Assembly: GCF_030656255.1 (NCBI RefSeq)
Contig: NZ_JAUSOE010000120.1
Span: 1-42,252 of the forward strand
Length of the DNA: 42,252 nt
Reading direction: 5' to 3'
DNA from: Brevundimonas sp.
Lineage (GTDB): Bacteria; Pseudomonadota; Alphaproteobacteria; Caulobacterales; Caulobacteraceae
Shown: positions 16,284 through 24,461 of the stretch, piece by piece
Numbering within the stretch: position 1 is the stretch's first letter
How the letters are laid out: every line of letters starts with the position of its first letter
Made by a program: the position numbers and the translations under genes
Notes under the pieces: model-generated
What the model was told of the DNA's origin: nothing
Database searches by the model: none
The model's input: the letters and a program-made list of their open reading frames with translations, nothing else

Positions 16284-16904
16284 TCAAGAACGTCGGTCGC
16301 GTGAGCCGTCTCGATCTCGCGTACGGGCGGGGTCAACCAGGTTGTGCAGACGTTGGACAGCGCGCTCCATCAGCCGCGTCCGGGCATCCGGATCTTCGAT
16401 CAACCGTTTGACCACGACCGAGGCCGCGCGAAGCCGGTCCTCCACGGCTCGTTCGTCGAGGTGTCGGCTTGACGGAGATCGGGCGACGGACGGTTCGCCG
16501 GCCGCCTGACGATCCCGATCGCGCGGCCGGTAACCCTTGACTTCGACCCCAAGAGACCGCGCCTGGATCCAGGCCTCGCGACGGAACCCTTCGTCTCCGG
16601 ACACCCGCACTTCGGTCCAGCCACGATGCTGCGCGATCTTCAGCATGTCGGCGACGCTGTCAGGATAGGACTGCGTCGTCGTCAGCTTGCGGCCCTCGTC
16701 CCGAAACATCGGTTCGGTGGCGCGGTGATCGCGGTAGAAGCGCGCTGGGCGACCCTGACGGTCGCGTTCGATCAGATAGCGATCCAGTATGGCTTGAGGC
16801 GCGTCGCCCCGGGTACGAGATCGAGCGCCGCCCCCCTTCGCCGGGGTCGGCGCCACCGTGTTATCGGCGGACTGTTCTGGCGCTTTGGCAGGGCTTGGGC
16901 TCAT
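16284..16904 (-). CDS. Stand-alone LPD7-domain protein
   Basis: 206 residues from ATG 16904; the start overlaps the virD4 stop by ATGA, placing it last in the secretion operon. The N-terminus is Ala/Pro-rich and disordered-looking. Residues about 36-125 show the LPD7 pattern: RYLIERDRQGRPARFYRDH, LTTTQSYPDSVADMLKIAQH, RGWTEVRVSGDEGFRREAWI and LGVEVKGYRP. This domain usually sits at the C-terminus of large relaxases or polyvalent proteins of conjugative elements and is thought to help deliver or protect the transferred DNA. The rest is charged and helical, ending in an Arg/Asp-rich tail. Since the relaxase here is short, this may be its detached C-terminal partner, which is inference. Confidence 0.8.
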   Translation of the reverse strand: MSPSPAKAPEQSADNTVAPTPAKGGGARSRTRGDAPQAILDRYLIERDRQGRPARFYRDHRATEPMFRDEGRKLTTTQSYPDSVADMLKIAQHRGWTEVRVSGDEGFRREAWIQARSLGVEVKGYRPRDRDRQAAGEPSVARSPSSRHLDERAVEDRLRAASVVVKRLIEDPDARTRLMERAVQRLHNLVDPARTRDRDGSRDRRS

Positions 16905-18757
16905 CGGTCATCGTCCCGATCAGGGGCGGGCACGATGGCGTCGATGATCTGGTCCAGCCAGTCGGCGACTTCGGTCTCGGTGGCGCCGATCTCGGGCGGC
17001 GGGCAGCCCTGTTCGGTGAAGGCCTGAACCACGGACTCATAGCTCATATCAGTATCCTCTAGCGCAGGGGGCGGTGGGACGGGGATGGCGGAGGCGAGCT
17101 CGGCCGCCACGGGCCGTCTCGGCGGGATCGGCGCCGGCCGTTGCCGGCGAGTGAAGACCCGCTCGCGGAAGAACCGGATCTTCTCGCCGCGCGCCGGCGG
17201 CATTCCGGCCTTGAGGACGATCAGGGTCCGGTCAGGAAGCTGCATCAGCTCCTGGGGCATCATCAACGCCCGGCGTTGATCGGATGACGTCGTGCTGCGC
17301 CGGCCGGAACCGAGGCCCATCGGACGGCTGCGGCTGCGGGCCTGATAGGTGTAGTAGCCAAGCCGTTCGCTCAGTTCCTGCGCCACCTTCAGCTCCTTCG
17401 GCGCGAAGGCGACCTCGATCCCGCAGTTGGTCAGGATGTCTTCGGTCACGTCGGGTCCGTAGAGGGCGCGGAGCTGCGACGGGCTCTGGATCACCGGCAG
17501 AAGGCGAAAGCCGTAGCCGGCGAGGTAGGAGAAGGCGGCGGCGAGAACGGGAGCGCGGCCGAGCCGGGCGAACTCGTCCAGCAAGACCAGCACGGGGCGA
17601 TCGTCAGGGCGGGGCAGCCCGCGGCTGTTCAGGTCGACGAGTTGCTGGAAGAGCAGGCTGTAGAGCGGGGCGACACGCAGCATGTTGTCGGGCGACGTCC
17701 CCAGATAGAGCGACAGCCCACCCCGGCGCAGATCGCGCAGATCGAAATCGCTGACGGCGGTCGCCGCGTCTACGGCGGGGTTCAACCACAGCCCCATGCG
17801 GCTGGTGATCGTCTGGCGGATGGATGCGAAGGTGTTTTCGCTCGAGCTGCAGAAATCCGTCAGGGCCGAGGCGCATCCGGTGGACAGCGGCGCTCCCGCC
17901 AGCGCCCGCGCCTTGATCAGGCCCGGGAATCGCTCCCTCGGATCGCCCTGGGTGAGTTGCCGGAAGATCTCACCGAGTGAAAAGGGCAGATCGGCTGTCT
18001 CCGCGACAAAAGCCCCGACGCCGATGAAGCCGGTGCGGGCGGCTTCCGACCAGAAAGGGTCAGCGTGATCGTGGCCCGGGAAGAGCATGACGGCCATGCG
18101 CTGGAGCTCGTCCAGGACGGCGGAGGTCGAGGATCGCTCGATGTGCGCCAGCGGGTTGAAACGCGCGGTACGGCCGTCCGGGGCGAGGGGGTCGAACAGC
18201 AGCACCGTCTGACCGGCGGCGGCCCGAAACCCCGCTGTCGCGGCGTGGTTTTCGCGCTTGATGTCGAGGACCACGACCGAGCCCGGCCAGGTCAGGAGAT
18301 TGGGAATGACGATCCCGACTCCCTTGCCGGTCCGTGTCGGGGCGTAGAGCATCACATGCTCCGAGCCGCCGGCGATCAGCCATGAGCGACCGCGCCGACC
18401 GAGCAGGATGCCTTCGCGCGCGGCAAGTCCGGCCGCCTTCAGATCGCGTGAGGAGGCCCAGCGCGCCGCGCCATGAAGCGGGCGGCGAACGCCCAGCGCA
18501 ACCGCCGCGACGATGATGAGGGCGAGCAGCGTACTGATCAGGCCGCCGATCCTAAGCCAGCGCTGAAGGTCGGGGTCGGCGCGGTAATGCCATAGCCAGG
18601 CGGGAACACGGACGGGATCGACCTCCGGGGACAGGCGCCCGACGCCGGCCAGCGCGATCATCGCGGTCGAGGTTCCGGCCAGAAAGAGCAGGACCAGGAC
18701 ACCGCCGACGACGAGCGTCGTCCTAGCGGCCGGGCTGGCGTTTTCGAACCGGGTCAT
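16901..18757 (-). CDS. virD4: Type IV coupling protein VirD4/TraG
   Basis: 618 residues from ATG 18757; the start lies 35 bases inside the end of virB11. Two N-terminal membrane helices (about 14-36 and 68-88) precede the soluble ATPase. Walker A is YAPTRTGKGVGIVIPNLL and Walker B is VLVLLDEFARLGR. This is the inner-membrane ATPase that receives the relaxase-DNA complex and hands it to the secretion channel. The C-terminal 60 residues after the ATPase are proline-rich and end in an acidic stretch (PDRDDDR), a possible substrate-recruitment tail. Full length for the family. It is followed by the LPD7 gene in the same operon. Confidence 0.93.
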   Translation of the reverse strand: MTRFENASPAARTTLVVGGVLVLLFLAGTSTAMIALAGVGRLSPEVDPVRVPAWLWHYRADPDLQRWLRIGGLISTLLALIIVAAVALGVRRPLHGAARWASSRDLKAAGLAAREGILLGRRGRSWLIAGGSEHVMLYAPTRTGKGVGIVIPNLLTWPGSVVVLDIKRENHAATAGFRAAAGQTVLLFDPLAPDGRTARFNPLAHIERSSTSAVLDELQRMAVMLFPGHDHADPFWSEAARTGFIGVGAFVAETADLPFSLGEIFRQLTQGDPRERFPGLIKARALAGAPLSTGCASALTDFCSSSENTFASIRQTITSRMGLWLNPAVDAATAVSDFDLRDLRRGGLSLYLGTSPDNMLRVAPLYSLLFQQLVDLNSRGLPRPDDRPVLVLLDEFARLGRAPVLAAAFSYLAGYGFRLLPVIQSPSQLRALYGPDVTEDILTNCGIEVAFAPKELKVAQELSERLGYYTYQARSRSRPMGLGSGRRSTTSSDQRRALMMPQELMQLPDRTLIVLKAGMPPARGEKIRFFRERVFTRRQRPAPIPPRRPVAAELASAIPVPPPPALEDTDMSYESVVQAFTEQGCPPPEIGATETEVADWLDQIIDAIVPAPDRDDDR

Positions 18758-19733
18758 GCCAGACCTCCGTCACCCGGAACCGACCATCGGTCTTGCGCAT
18801 CTGGACGACGATATCGACGAGCAGGTGCAGCAGGGCTCGAATGTCTTCCCGCGGCAGATCGCGACCTCCCTCCGACTCGCGGACCAACAGCGTGAGTTGC
18901 TCGAAGGCCAGGGAGGCGCTGTCGGCATGGACGGTCGTGATCGAGCCGGGGTGGCCGGAGTTGACGTTGCGCAGATAGAAGAAGGCCGTGCCGTCCCGTA
19001 GTTCCTGCAACAGGATCCGGTCGGGCCGCATCCTGAGGGCGCTTTCGAGCAGAGATTTGGCGGTGACCTGCGCGAGACCCTGGCCTTCCTTGGAATAGGT
19101 CAGGTGGACGACGTTGCGGTGGGGCACAACGAGCTCGCGCGTGTCCTCGATCGTCAGCAGCCTCTCATGGTCGGGGATGGCCTCGACCAGACCCTTGGCG
19201 AAGGTGGTCTTGCCGGAGCCGGTGGCGCCCGAGACGAGGATGTTGCGCCGTGAGACCACGGCCAGTTTGAAGAAGGCCGACCAGTCTCCCGATCTTTTGA
19301 GGGCGAGGAGTTCGGCGTCGACTGGGTCGGCAGACGCGTCATCCGCCGCGACGACCGCGTCGAACAATCCTCCGGTCGCAAAGGCGTCGAGACCGAACTG
19401 CCGGCGCGAGGGCTTGCGGATGGTGAGGGACACCGTGCCGGTCGGGGCCGCAGGCGGAAGAACGATCTGGCATCGTTCGTCGCCGGGCAGGGTCGTCGAG
19501 CAGATCGGGCGGGCGTCGCTGACATCCTGTTTGGTGAAGGCGGCGGCGGCGACGGCGAGCGTCCTGAGCCAGGCCTCGGTGAGCAGCGGCTCTTCATGCC
19601 AGCGCCACCGGCCGCCGTGTTCGATCCCGACCTCGCCGGGGCGGTTGATCACCAGTTCGGTCACGTCATCTGGCGCGAGCAGGGGTCGCAGCGGCGCGAG
19701 GTAGTGTTCCAGCACGGCGGTGTCGTCCATCAC
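18723..19733 (-). CDS. virB11: VirB11-type secretion ATPase
   Basis: 336 residues from ATG 19733, overlapping the virB10 stop by ATGA. It begins with an N-terminal domain (LRPLLAPDDVTELVINRPGE) followed by the hexameric ATPase core: Walker A GATGSGKTTFAKGL near 168-181, an Asp box LLTIEDTRELV, Walker B-like RPDRILLQELRDG and a His box SGHPGSITTVHADS. It is a cytoplasmic traffic ATPase that powers pilus assembly and substrate transfer with VirB4 and VirD4. No defect seen. Confidence 0.95.
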   Translation of the reverse strand: MMDDTAVLEHYLAPLRPLLAPDDVTELVINRPGEVGIEHGGRWRWHEEPLLTEAWLRTLAVAAAAFTKQDVSDARPICSTTLPGDERCQIVLPPAAPTGTVSLTIRKPSRRQFGLDAFATGGLFDAVVAADDASADPVDAELLALKRSGDWSAFFKLAVVSRRNILVSGATGSGKTTFAKGLVEAIPDHERLLTIEDTRELVVPHRNVVHLTYSKEGQGLAQVTAKSLLESALRMRPDRILLQELRDGTAFFYLRNVNSGHPGSITTVHADSASLAFEQLTLLVRESEGGRDLPREDIRALLHLLVDIVVQMRKTDGRFRVTEVWHDPVRKRQPGR

Positions 19734-20887
19734 CTTGCGCTCAGCCGATAGACACCGGCGAAGTTCAGGTCCTGGGCCACGAAAATAGAGACCTCGGCGC
19801 CCTGGGGTTTGCGCAGGGTCGCGGGGATGTCGACGGAGTTCTGCAACGCGACGCCGGCCGCGTCCGACGGAACCCGCGCGGTCTCGCGCACGGCGTCGTC
19901 ACGTCCGACGGCGGCGTAGAGACCGTCGTCCACCAGCGACAGCAGGAGGGCGCCGCCAAACCGGTCCCAGAAATGGGTGTCCACGCGGCCGTCGAAGCCC
20001 GCGCGCCCGAGGGCGTCGGCGGCCGGAGACGCCAGGCCCACGGTGACGCCTGCGGGCGTGACGGCGCGGGTCCACAGAACGAAGAGCCGGTTGCGGCCCT
20101 GCTGCAGACCGCCCTGGTATTCACCGAGCACCCGGGTGCCGCGCTCCATCAGCACCACGGTTCCGCTCTCCGAGTAGACATCGCGCGGCAGGATGCAGCT
20201 GACAAATCCCGGGGTCGCGCTGTCCATCGCCGTCTGGAGGAGGCAGGGGATCGAGGCGCCCGCCGTCAGCAAGAGGTTGCGATCCCCCAACTGGCCGGCG
20301 CGCGCCTCACGGATCGGCGAGGTCTGGCGCAAGCCGTCGAGCGGCGTGACGCGGGCCTGGATCGGCGCAGGGGGCCCGGGCGCAACGGCCGTAGCGGTCA
20401 GGCTGCCGGTCGGTGCGACGCCGGAGCCTTGGCGGCTATAGGCGAGGACCGGGGACCGCCTCGCCTCGTCGATCAGGGTCTGGCGCCGTTCGGCTGCCGA
20501 GGGGCCGTTCGATGAAGAGGAGGGCGAGGTCTCGAGCGCCGGCATCTGTTCGCCCGACGACGTCAGGACCGGGGCGTCCGGATCGAGAGACTGATCCGTC
20601 AGCAGGGGCGGCTCGGCGTCACGGCGTGCCGGTTCGAACGGAACGACCTGCCGGGCCGGTTCGTCCGCCGCCGCCTTCTGGTCATCCCCCTCGCCACGAT
20701 CCCATGTGGCGAAGAGGAAGACCGCGCAGCCGAGGCCCAGGGCGGCCAGGGTGACGACCTTGGACCCGCGGCCGCCGAAACGGCCGGCGATGGGCGATAT
20801 GCCCCGGTCGGTCGTCGGCGGCAGACCCTGGCCTTCAGCACGGGCTTCCGCCGCGGCGTCGTCCGTTGGTTCAGGCGAGGCGGTCAT
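19730..20887 (-). CDS. virB10: VirB10/TrbI-like channel protein
   Basis: 385 residues from ATG 20887, chosen because it overlaps the virB9 stop by ATGA; the frame is open 33 codons further upstream. A cytoplasmic N-terminus precedes one membrane helix (VVTLAALGLGCAVFLFATW), a proline- and charge-rich linker and a C-terminal TrbI domain with LLTAGASIPCLLQTAMDSATPG, ESGTVVLMERGTRVLGEYQG and FWDRFGGALLLSLVDDGLYA. VirB10 spans the envelope and, with VirB7 and VirB9, forms the outer membrane core complex. It ends with DIPATLRKPQGAEVSIFVAQ and DLNFAGVY, the usual close of the family. Confidence 0.94.
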   Translation of the reverse strand: MTASPEPTDDAAAEARAEGQGLPPTTDRGISPIAGRFGGRGSKVVTLAALGLGCAVFLFATWDRGEGDDQKAAADEPARQVVPFEPARRDAEPPLLTDQSLDPDAPVLTSSGEQMPALETSPSSSSNGPSAAERRQTLIDEARRSPVLAYSRQGSGVAPTGSLTATAVAPGPPAPIQARVTPLDGLRQTSPIREARAGQLGDRNLLLTAGASIPCLLQTAMDSATPGFVSCILPRDVYSESGTVVLMERGTRVLGEYQGGLQQGRNRLFVLWTRAVTPAGVTVGLASPAADALGRAGFDGRVDTHFWDRFGGALLLSLVDDGLYAAVGRDDAVRETARVPSDAAGVALQNSVDIPATLRKPQGAEVSIFVAQDLNFAGVYRLSAR

Positions 20888-21711
20888 GGTTGGGCTCCTT
20901 GCGTCACGCTCCGATCCACCATCGGCGAGGCCGTTCCGGTCCCGGTGGCGACACCGCGCGGTTCGTAGGCTTCGTTGAAGATGCACAGCACCGAAGCGCC
21001 GCGGCGCAGCCGCAGGCCCGGAACGACCGCGTGGATGACCACGAACTCGCCGCGTACATCGAAGGGGACCAGGCTTTCCTCGCCCTCGGCGGACACAGCG
21101 AAGATCGAGGGGATGGGCTGGTTGGCCGGAAACCTCAGCACGGTGAAGCGGCCGTTGTCGGTGACCTCGCTGGGTTGCAAGTCCGACGCGCCCTGGACGC
21201 TATAGGCGAGGTTGCGGGGGCCGGAGAGGGCCGCCTGGTCGAGCGCCAGATCGATCACGCGGTCTTCGATCGCCTCGGCGGCGGCGTCGAGCGACGCCAC
21301 GGTCGCGGCCTGGAGGTCGGCCGGGTAGCGGAACCGGATCTGGTAGGCGATGGAGGATCGGTCGCGAGCGTCTCGCGCCGCCAGTTCAAACGCATAATGA
21401 CGCGTCGCGCCTCTGCGTTCGGTGACCACAAGCAGATTGGTCGCCTGCAGGCGTTCGCGGGGTTTGAGGAAGAGGACGGACCCCTCGGCCGCGACCTCCC
21501 AGCTGACGCTGTCACCGATCGCGACATGGCGGATGGCTTCGTCCGGACCGAACACGATCTGGGTGGCGGTGCGGAAGGCCCCGGAGATGCGGTAGACGGC
21601 GCCCGGGGCGTAGTCGACCTCGACCATCCGGGCGTCGCGGTCTTCGGTCCAGGCCGGCCCCGACGTCATCAGCGCAAGGCCTGCGGCTAGGGCGATCAAC
21701 TGGGCTCTCAT
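20884..21711 (-). CDS. virB9: VirB9/TrbG-like channel protein
   Basis: 275 residues from ATG 21711, which overlaps the virB8 stop by ATGA and starts a clear signal peptide (MRAQLIALAAGLALMTSGPA). The mature part shows family patterns: VYRISGAFRTATQIVFGPDE, LFLKPRERLQATNLLVVTER and, near the end, VLRFPANQPIPSIFAVS and GLRLRRGASVLCIFNEAY. VirB9 is a periplasmic/outer membrane component of the core complex that binds VirB7 and VirB10. One cysteine near the C-terminus could pair with VirB7, as in Agrobacterium, but this is inference. Confidence 0.93.
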   Translation of the reverse strand: MRAQLIALAAGLALMTSGPAWTEDRDARMVEVDYAPGAVYRISGAFRTATQIVFGPDEAIRHVAIGDSVSWEVAAEGSVLFLKPRERLQATNLLVVTERRGATRHYAFELAARDARDRSSIAYQIRFRYPADLQAATVASLDAAAEAIEDRVIDLALDQAALSGPRNLAYSVQGASDLQPSEVTDNGRFTVLRFPANQPIPSIFAVSAEGEESLVPFDVRGEFVVIHAVVPGLRLRRGASVLCIFNEAYEPRGVATGTGTASPMVDRSVTQGAQP

Positions 21712-22391
21712 CGGACCACCTCCGGGTCGGCGCGGTACGAGGTCACCTGGAATCCGAGCGGATTGCGCAGGCGATCCGGCTCCGACATCGGCGCGCGCGT
21801 ATAGGTGAAGGCGATGGTGGCGATCCAATCGCTCTCGACGATCTGCTGGGCCTGACGCACCGTGCGGTGGAAGCGCACATTGGCGACGCCTTCGTTGATG
21901 AAGCCAATGGCGCGGATCGCGATCACGGCCTCCGCCTCAGGTCCGTAGAGATTCTGGGGACTGGTTGGGTTGGAGCCGCGATAGAGGTCGGCCCAGCGGC
22001 GTTGCTCCGTTGCGCCCGACAGGATCGACACCAGGGCAAAGCTTTCCTCGGCGGCGGGGTCGAGATAGCCCTCCCGGGCGCGGACGTACTGGCCGAGGAA
22101 ATATTTGCTGACGGCCTCGTCATAGGTGGCCGGGCCTTCGGCCGAGGACAGACCCCGCACCACATCGACCGCGCCGGTGGTCTGGTCGACCCGCACGACG
22201 AAGGGTTCGGTGGTCTTGAGCGGGGTCAGCACCACCACCGCCGCGACGGCGACGACGGTCAGGCCGGCGGCCACAGCCGCCACGGTCCAGGCCAGCCGCC
22301 GCGATCGTATGGCGGCGCTGAGCCGGTCCTGATCCCATCGCCGCGCCTCGGCGAAATAGGCCTTCAGATCGGAGGAGGGAACGCCGGTCAT
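21708..22391 (-). CDS. virB8: VirB8-like inner membrane protein
   Basis: 227 residues from ATG 22391, overlapping the virB7-like stop by ATGA; the frame is open far upstream, but that part is antisense-like filler. A cytoplasmic start (DLKAYFAEARRWDQDRLSA) and one membrane helix (LAWTVAAVAAGLTVVAVAA) precede the periplasmic NTF2-like VirB8 domain with ATYDEAVSKYFLGQYVRARE and DWIATIAFTYTRAPMSEPDR, closing with NPLGFQVTSYRADPE. It nucleates assembly of the secretion channel at the inner membrane. Confidence 0.94.
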   Translation of the reverse strand: MTGVPSSDLKAYFAEARRWDQDRLSAAIRSRRLAWTVAAVAAGLTVVAVAAVVVLTPLKTTEPFVVRVDQTTGAVDVVRGLSSAEGPATYDEAVSKYFLGQYVRAREGYLDPAAEESFALVSILSGATEQRRWADLYRGSNPTSPQNLYGPEAEAVIAIRAIGFINEGVANVRFHRTVRQAQQIVESDWIATIAFTYTRAPMSEPDRLRNPLGFQVTSYRADPEVVR

Positions 22392-22615
22392 ACGCAGCCT
22401 CCTGCGCCAGGATCGATGGGCGAAGACGCGTCGGCCGCGGGCGCGGGCGTGTGCGGCGCTGCCGGGGAGAGGATCGAGCCGTAGGGATTGGCGGGTCGAC
22501 GATGGCGGCCGTCGCAGACCGGCGGATCGGCGGTCCGGAAGGTGGCGCAGGCGGACAGGGCCTGGACCGCCAGGGCGATCGACACGACGCGGGACGATGT
22601 TCGTAGGGAAAGCAT
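22388..22615 (-). CDS. virB7: VirB7-like small lipoprotein
   Basis: 75 residues from ATG 22615, which shares one base with the virB6 stop (TGATG). It has a signal peptide ending in the lipobox LSAC (about residues 19-22), then a short proline-rich mature part with three further cysteines. Size, lipobox and position between virB6 and virB8 identify it as the VirB7 lipoprotein that anchors the core complex in the outer membrane; primary sequence similarity in this group is always low. Confidence 0.82.
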   Translation of the reverse strand: MLSLRTSSRVVSIALAVQALSACATFRTADPPVCDGRHRRPANPYGSILSPAAPHTPAPAADASSPIDPGAGGCV

Positions 22616-23538
22616 CAGCTGGCTCCTGTGGGACGGATGGATCCGCCGCCGCGCGGCGGTTGACGGCTGGCCTCGAGAGGACCGCGCGCGACGGCGCTGG
22701 GGCTGGATCCCAGGGAGGCGGCGTTGGCGAAGTCAGCGAGCCCGGCGCTGGCGCCACCGGCGATGCCGGCCGCGATCGCGGGCGTCTGCAGGAAGAAGAT
22801 CGCGCCAAGCAAACAGAGGGCGATGAAGATCAGGCCGCCAACCATCGGGTCGCCGCCCTCTATCGCGCCCCACTGATCCCGGACCAGCGACAGGACGAGC
22901 TGGAAGATGGTGATGATCAGGGCGAACAGGACCAGGTAGTTCACCGCCTGGGACAGCCAGCCGAAGAAGAAGCGTCGCGTCGCATCGAACAGGGCGCAGG
23001 CGATGAAGATGGGGCCAAGGGTGACCAACAAGGCCAGAGCCAGTTTGGCGACGAGAACAACGCCGAAGCCGAGCGCGCAGGCCAGGGCGCCGACGATGAA
23101 AACGACCGCGGCGACGATCCAGGGCGACGGGTCGAAGGCCGAGCCCTCGCTGCCGATCTTCTCTCCGAGATAGCCGGCGTAGGCGAGGAACTGGTCGAAG
23201 GCCGCGCCGACGTTCGGCGTCTCCGCGCCGCTGATGGCCCGCGTCAGAAGGTTCGGCAGGTCGCGAAACAGGGGCTCGGTGACGAAGTCCGAATAGGCCG
23301 GGGTGGTGGCCAGCACATAGATGAAGAGAAGTTTGATCGCCCGGATCGCGAAGTCCATGACCGGTTCGCTGATGGCTCCCCGGAAAATCGCGAAGCCGTA
23401 GAGGACGATGTAGAGAACCAGGGCGATCCGCAGCGGGCCTTCGACCTCGGCGATCACCGCGCCCAGCCGGTCGCCGAGGAAGGCGTTCAGCCGTTCGTCG
23501 AGGAAGACATAGGCCGGCTCGAAGACCCGAAACGACAT
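22615..23538 (-). CDS. virB6: VirB6/TrbL-like multi-spanning channel protein
   Basis: 307 residues from ATG 23538, nine bases after the stop of the small lipoprotein gene. At least five to six membrane helices are seen, for example VIAEVEGPLRIALVLYIVLY, WIVAAVVFIVGALACALGF, LALALLVTLGPIFIACALF and GGLIFIALCLLGAIFFLQ. The motif FDATRRFFFGWLSQAVNYLV after a helix is typical of TrbL/VirB6. It forms part of the inner-membrane translocation channel. The Gly/Ala/Ser-rich C-terminus is cytoplasmic or periplasmic and unremarkable. Confidence 0.93.
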   Translation of the reverse strand: MSFRVFEPAYVFLDERLNAFLGDRLGAVIAEVEGPLRIALVLYIVLYGFAIFRGAISEPVMDFAIRAIKLLFIYVLATTPAYSDFVTEPLFRDLPNLLTRAISGAETPNVGAAFDQFLAYAGYLGEKIGSEGSAFDPSPWIVAAVVFIVGALACALGFGVVLVAKLALALLVTLGPIFIACALFDATRRFFFGWLSQAVNYLVLFALIITIFQLVLSLVRDQWGAIEGGDPMVGGLIFIALCLLGAIFFLQTPAIAAGIAGGASAGLADFANAASLGSSPSAVARGPLEASRQPPRGGGSIRPTGAS

Positions 23539-23547
23539 GGCGACCTC

Positions 23548-23760
23548 CTAAAAGCCCTGCCGGTAGGCGGCTATCCGGTCGGCGCGCCGGACCTCGGCGA
23601 GACGCGCCTGGGCGGCGTCACAGCCTTGCTGGCGGGCGCCGCGGTCGCAGTCCTCGACAGTCGCCTCGAGGGCGGCGCGATCCAGGCGCGGCTCAGCTCT
23701 GGGCGCTTCCGGCTCGCCGCAACCCGCGAGCAGGCCGAGCAGGATAAGGACGGCTTTCAC
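23548..23760 (-). CDS. Small lipoprotein, entry-exclusion-like (TrbK/EexN position)
   Basis: 70 residues from ATG 23760, overlapping the virB5 stop by ATGA. The signal peptide MKAVLILLGLLAGC ends in a lipobox (LAGC, Cys14). The mature part is short and charged with CDRGARQQGCDAAQARL, two cysteines that may form a disulfide. A lipoprotein with this layout between virB5 and virB6 is the usual place of EexN/TrbK entry-exclusion proteins, which stop transfer into cells that already carry the element. The C-terminal RADRIAAYRQGF resembles the end of the virB5 product (RMDAYRQAFQ), so a shared repeat or partial duplication is possible. Function inferred from position and lipobox. Confidence 0.72.
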   Translation of the reverse strand: MKAVLILLGLLAGCGEPEAPRAEPRLDRAALEATVEDCDRGARQQGCDAAQARLAEVRRADRIAAYRQGF

Positions 23761-24461
23761 TGAAAAGCCTGACGGTAGGCGTCCATGCGGGCCGACCGTT
23801 CCGCGGCGATCCGCTCCCGTGCCCGCTGGTCCTCGAGACGGGCTTCGGCCGCCTGGGTCAGGGCCAGGCCCTGCAGCCGGACCTGCTCGTTCTGGATCAG
23901 GGCCTGTTCCGCCGCGAGCCGGGCGTTCAGGTCCATCACGGCCCGCGCGTTCGGCGCGGTGTCGAGCGCGCGACGGAGCGTCTCCAGGCCTTCGAGACGA
24001 TCGGTCGCCGATCGGTCGAGGGCCTCCCCGATCGCCAGATCACGGGCGGTCCGCGCGCCGGACCGCTCCAGGGCGTCGGCGGCGGCGGACGGCGCGTCAG
24101 GCGTGTAGGCACGGGTCTCTCTGCGGATCGCGTCGGCCCGCTCGGCCAGTTCGCCGAGCGCCGACAGATCCCCTTCGGCGGCCGACCGGAGCGTCGCCAT
24201 GTCGGGCAGGGGATTGCGAATCTCGGGGAGGCCCAGCCTTTCAGCGATGGCGTTGACGTTGGACAGGTCGTTAAGGCTGGCGAACAGTTCCTGGCCCTGC
24301 TGGACCTGCGTCTTGAGGCTGTCGAGCTGTTCGATCGCGGTCCTCGCATCCTTGACCATCTGGGCGAAGGACGTTGGGTCGTAAACAACCTGCTGAGCGT
24401 GGGCCGGGACAGCGGTCGTCGCGGCCAGCGCGACGGCGATCGAAAGGATGGAGCGTCTCAT
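23757..24461 (-). CDS. virB5: VirB5-like minor pilus protein
   Basis: 234 residues from ATG 24461, overlapping the virB4 stop by ATGA. It has a cleavable signal peptide (MRRSILSIAVALAATTAVPA ending before HAQ), then VVYDPTSFAQMVKDARTAIE and LDSLKTQVQQGQELFASL, the start typical of VirB5/TrbJ proteins. The rest is long helices rich in Ala, Glu and Arg, a coiled-coil-like arrangement. VirB5 sits at the tip of the conjugative pilus and helps contact the recipient. Confidence 0.92.
   Translation of the reverse strand: MRRSILSIAVALAATTAVPAHAQQVVYDPTSFAQMVKDARTAIEQLDSLKTQVQQGQELFASLNDLSNVNAIAERLGLPEIRNPLPDMATLRSAAEGDLSALGELAERADAIRRETRAYTPDAPSAAADALERSGARTARDLAIGEALDRSATDRLEGLETLRRALDTAPNARAVMDLNARLAAEQALIQNEQVRLQGLALTQAAEARLEDQRARERIAAERSARMDAYRQAFQ

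Noticed and set aside
22597..23763. A 388-codon open frame on the plus strand
   Set aside because: It is antisense to virB6 and its lipoprotein neighbours; composition is Glu/Asp/Gly-rich with no domain.
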